From positions 1 to 7,736 of the forward strand of contig JAIYCA010000267.1 in assembly GCA_027488265.1 (NCBI GenBank): a stretch of 7,736 nt of DNA. The letters are read 5' to 3'. Position numbers and translations under genes: made by a program. Each line of letters begins with the position of its first letter. Positions within the stretch are counted from its first letter, which is position 1. The stretch is from Planctomycetaceae bacterium. GTDB taxonomy: Bacteria; Planctomycetota; Phycisphaerae; Phycisphaerales; SM1A02. The notes beneath the pieces were generated by a model that worked only from the letters and a program-made list of their open reading frames with translations, did no database searches and had not been told where the DNA came from. Below, piece after piece: positions 5,490 to 7,736 of the stretch.

Positions 5490-6189
5490 AGTGGGCCGTG
5501 GCGCGGTAACGCTCTGCGTGCACCGCGAATGTCGGTTCTGCGACGTTGGTAAAGAAGTGCTCGAGATACTCGATCGGCCACGGACGATCGCCTGCGCGTT
5601 CGCGTGCTACGGCGCGCTCCCATCGCACCTCGCGCGGAGCCTCGACAAAGATCGCCCAATCGACGTGTACGCGCGGGAGGTCATGGAGAGCGTGAAGCCC
5701 CTCGACAATCACCACATCCGCAGGACCAACGTCGACTTCACCAGTACGTGCGTGCGTTTCGAAACTCCACTGTGGCACACGCGCCGCGCGCCCCGCGCGA
5801 AGTTCGCTCAAATCATGGGCGAGACGAACGAGGTCGGAGGATTCGGGGAGATCGCGCAGATGTTCAGGCGTCCGGTCGTAATCGGGCAGGTAGTGATCGG
5901 TCGAGAGGACGACCACGCGGCGACTTGGGAGTACGGGTGTGCATGCAGCATCGGACGTTGCGTCGATCGTCGCGTCCATTGCGATGTCGACTGTTTGCGC
6001 GTGCCCACCCATCTCGCCTCCCATACGCTGCGCGAGACGGTGAGCGAGACGTTGCGCGAAGGTCGACTTTCCTGCCGCCACCGCGCCCGTGATACCGACC
6101 ACCGCACGGCGCTCGAGTGCCAAAGTCTCCACGGCGATCGCATGAATCGCTTCTTCAAGGCCAAGGACACGGGGCTTCGGCGCTGCCAT
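5449..6189 (-). CDS. Uridine kinase-like P-loop kinase (PRK/URK family)
   Basis: The 246-residue product belongs to the phosphoribulokinase/uridine kinase superfamily: P-loop G35-AVAAG-K41-S42-T43, STD98-HYLP (family position for the substrate-binding Asp), DVVIVEGLHAL (158-168, Walker B-like strand and EGxxxL), and an Arg-rich lid-like segment RAVARERAGDRP (192-203). Uridine kinase phosphorylates uridine and cytidine to UMP and CMP; that substrate is inferred from family and from the adjacent tdk and nucleoside transporter, and pantothenate kinase or another PRK-family activity is not excluded. Between the P-loop helix and the next strand there is a low-complexity insert (about 57-88, containing DIAMDATIDATSDAA). 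I chose the ATG at 6189, not the one at 6201, because the latter overlaps a -10 hexamer and the former lies 7 nt downstream of it. It is divergent from the transporter gene and convergent with tdk. Confidence 0.75.
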   Translation of the reverse strand: MAAPKPRVLGLEEAIHAIAVETLALERRAVVGITGAVAAGKSTFAQRLAHRLAQRMGGEMGGHAQTVDIAMDATIDATSDAACTPVLPSRRVVVLSTDHYLPDYDRTPEHLRDLPESSDLVRLAHDLSELRAGRAARVPQWSFETHARTGEVDVGPADVVIVEGLHALHDLPRVHVDWAIFVEAPREVRWERAVARERAGDRPWPIEYLEHFFTNVAEPTFAVHAERYRATAHFIVAYRAENAERV

Positions 6190-6196
6190 GGACGCG

Positions 6197-6202
6197 AGCA
6201 TA
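6197..6202 (-). promoter_or_regulatory. Probable -10 element of the uridine-kinase-like gene (leaderless)
   Basis: On the minus strand TATGCT ends 7 nt before the ATG at 6189, so transcription should begin at or next to the start codon. The spacer CGCGTCC contains no Shine-Dalgarno sequence. The alternative ATG at 6201 lies inside this hexamer. No clear -35 is seen. Confidence 0.45.
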
Positions 6203-6225
6203 CGGTCACCACGGGGCGTCTGCCG

Positions 6226-6243
6226 TATCTTGCGACGCTGGAG
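6226..6243 (+). promoter_or_regulatory. Probable -10 element and Shine-Dalgarno of the nucleoside transporter gene
   Basis: TATCTT at 6226-6231 is identical to the -10 hexamer of the SUMF1-domain gene. GGAG at 6240-6243 sits 5 nt before the ATG at 6249, so the transcript would have a leader of about 10 nt. The -35 position (about 6203-6208, CGGTCA) is weak. It shares its upstream DNA with the divergent kinase promoter. Confidence 0.5.
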
Positions 6244-6248
6244 ACCCC

Positions 6249-7538
6249 ATGAACCCTACAGGACTGCTCGGCGTCGGAGCCATCCTCGCGATCGGCTACA
6301 TGCTTTCGACCAATCGTCGCGCGATCAACCGCCGGACGGTGCTCGGCGGGCTTGCGCTGCAGTTCGCACTCGCGTTCCTCTTTCTTCGATTCACGCCAGT
6401 CGTTGCGATCTTCAACGTCCTCGCCGCGGCGGTGACCAAGGTCGTCTCCTTTGCCGACGAAGGAACGCGATTCATCTTTGGCAACGCGGCCGATGCAGGC
6501 GGCGCGTGGGGCTTCATCTTCGCCATCAAGGTCTTGCCGATCATCATCTTCTTCGGCTCGCTCATGTCGATCCTGTACTACCTCGGGATCATGCAGCGGG
6601 TGATCGCCGTGTTCGCGGGCGTCCTGCGCCGAACGCTCGGCATTACCGGCGTTGAGGCGATGTCGACCTCTGCCAACATCTTCGTCGGGCAGACGGAAGC
6701 GCCCCTGACAGTCAAACCTTTTATCGCGCGCATGACGCAGTCGCAGATCATGTGCGTCATGGTCGGCGGTTTCGCGACCATCGCGGGCAGTGTGATGGGC
6801 GCGTACATCGTGATGGTCGGAGGCGACAGCGAAGCGTCACGCATCGAAGTTGCGAAGCACTTTATGGCCGCGAGTGTGATCGCCTCCGCCGGCGCGATTG
6901 TCATGGCGAAACTCATGTGCCCCGAAACTGAAACGCCCGCCGACGAGTCGATCGACGCGATGCGCGATCTTCCGCGCACCTCGACCAATGTGATGGACGC
7001 TGCGGCCGAAGGCGCAACCGATGGCCTGAAACTCGCCCTGAACGTTGCGGCGATGCTCATTGCCTTCGTGTCGCTGCTCGCGCTTCTGAATTGGCCTTTG
7101 TCGGCGCTCAGCGAGGTGAATGAGAGTTGGCTCCCGATCGCGACTTGGCGAGCAGAATTGGGGCTGCCCATCCTCAGTCTGCAGAACATCCTCGGCATCT
7201 GTCTCCAGCCACTCGCGTGGCTCATGGGTGCTGGTGAAGACGCCCGCCTCCTCGGCACACTGATGGGCGAGGCGATCGTTGCGACGGAGTTCGTCGCATA
7301 CCTCGATCTCTCAAAGATGATCACCGCCGGCGAAATCTCGCCGCGCGCATCGACGATCGCGATCTACACACTCTGCGGATTCGCCAATCTGCCGTCGATT
7401 GCGATCCAGATCGGCGGACTCGGCGCGATGGCACCAGAGCGGCGCGGTGACATCGCGAAACTTGGGTTCCGTGCGATGGTCGCGGGGGCACTCGCCTGCT
7501 GGCTGACTGGCGCCGTCGCAGGCGTGGTCGTCGGCTGA
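6249..7538 (+). CDS. Concentrative nucleoside transporter (CNT/NupC family)
   Basis: CNT proteins import nucleosides across the inner membrane using a Na+ or H+ gradient. The 429-residue product is of normal bacterial length and has many hydrophobic segments (clear ones near 3-20, 32-60, 88-113, 166-190, 205-222, 262-281 and 403-428). Substrate-site motifs are intact: GQTEAP (Q148, T149, E150), which contacts the base in the Vibrio cholerae CNT structure, TEFVAYLDL with E347, and GFANLPSIAIQIGGLGAMAP with N380 and S383, matching the ribose-contacting Glu, Asn and Ser. The start at 6249 has GGAG 5 nt upstream; the frame is open further back but runs antisense through the kinase gene. Specificity and coupling ion cannot be read from the sequence, although the adjacent kinases suggest pyrimidine nucleosides. 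No strong terminator follows; a weak hairpin (CCCC/GGGG) lies near 7572-7584. Confidence 0.92.
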   Translation: MNPTGLLGVGAILAIGYMLSTNRRAINRRTVLGGLALQFALAFLFLRFTPVVAIFNVLAAAVTKVVSFADEGTRFIFGNAADAGGAWGFIFAIKVLPIIIFFGSLMSILYYLGIMQRVIAVFAGVLRRTLGITGVEAMSTSANIFVGQTEAPLTVKPFIARMTQSQIMCVMVGGFATIAGSVMGAYIVMVGGDSEASRIEVAKHFMAASVIASAGAIVMAKLMCPETETPADESIDAMRDLPRTSTNVMDAAAEGATDGLKLALNVAAMLIAFVSLLALLNWPLSALSEVNESWLPIATWRAELGLPILSLQNILGICLQPLAWLMGAGEDARLLGTLMGEAIVATEFVAYLDLSKMITAGEISPRASTIAIYTLCGFANLPSIAIQIGGLGAMAPERRGDIAKLGFRAMVAGALACWLTGAVAGVVVG

Positions 7539-7599
7539 GCGCGCTCGCGATTGCTTCAATGCGCTACGCGTCCCCGCGATGGGGTTGCAGCACGACGTT

Positions 7600-7736
7600 G
7601 TGACACCAAACCGTCACATGTCACGCCTTCACGTGTCACGTCTTCACGAGACGCGTCACGCGACCGATCGGAACCCGTGGCCTTTGCTTCGGCGAAGGAC
7701 TCGCCGAAGCGGTTGCCGCTGGAATGTCATGCCTTC
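7600..7736. repeat. Non-coding tail with GTCAC repeats and a 10-bp hairpin
   Basis: No convincing gene is seen from 7539 to the window end. Two adjacent 15-bp direct repeats, TGTCACGCCTTCACG (7619-7633) and TGTCACGTCTTCACG (7634-7648), differ by one base. GTCAC occurs four times (7613, 7620, 7635, 7655), with the inverse GTGAC at 7600-7604. The last 12 bases, TGTCATGCCTTC, resemble the unit again. A perfect 10-bp stem, GCTTCGGCGA (7686-7695) with TCGCCGAAGC (7701-7710), closes a 5-nt loop but has no T-run on either strand. This could be the regulatory region of a gene beyond the window or part of an intergenic repeat family. Confidence 0.5.

Noticed and set aside
6578..7324. Minus-strand open frame opposite the nucleoside transporter
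   Set aside because: Shadow of the transporter gene, with no family features.
7686..7710. Intrinsic terminator of the transporter gene
   Set aside because: The stem is perfect, but there is no T-run on either strand and it lies about 150 bp past the stop codon.

Overview
The window is GC-rich chromosomal DNA from a bacterium, most likely a planctomycete of the Phycisphaerae/Phycisphaerales type. The best clue is the secreted protein at 3077-4438 (minus strand). It carries paired dockerin/EF-hand-like motifs of the form DxDxDGxxxxxD, each followed by a WGPC motif, then an IPT/TIG domain and a SUMF1-like domain, an architecture I associate with that group. The placement is inferred from protein style, not from a marker gene.

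Layout: (1) 1-1236, the 3' three quarters of purH (de novo purine synthesis), cut by the window edge. (2) 1237-1492, a gene-free stretch with a duplicated palindromic element and a promoter placed so close to the next start that the mRNA is probably leaderless. (3) 1493-2050, nuoC, a complex I subunit with no other nuo gene beside it, closed by a strong intrinsic terminator. (4) 2176-3012, a PD-(D/E)XK nuclease-fold protein resembling MmcB. (5) 3077-4438 on the minus strand, the secreted dockerin-like/IPT/SUMF1 protein, with a recognisable promoter and Shine-Dalgarno sequence. (6) 4609-4682, tRNA-Arg(UCU). (7) 4811-4911, six 15-16 bp tandem repeats ending just before tdk. (8) 4917-5489, thymidine kinase. 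(9) 5449-6189 on the minus strand, a uridine-kinase-like P-loop kinase whose 3' end overlaps that of tdk. (10) 6249-7538, a CNT/NupC-type concentrative nucleoside transporter divergent from the kinase. (11) 7539-7736, non-coding sequence with short repeats and a hairpin.

Together, 4917-7538 reads as a small pyrimidine nucleoside salvage locus: a transporter to import nucleosides, and two kinases to trap thymidine and probably uridine/cytidine as monophosphates. The genes are not one operon: tdk and the kinase are convergent, and the kinase and transporter are divergent from a 59 bp gap holding two overlapping promoters. purH, nuoC and the tRNA are housekeeping genes. I found no mobile element, CRISPR array, defence island or clearly new multi-gene system. 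The most unusual items are the repeat array before tdk, the leaderless-type starts, the isolated nuoC, the modified nuclease, and the overlapping promoters and gene ends of the salvage locus.
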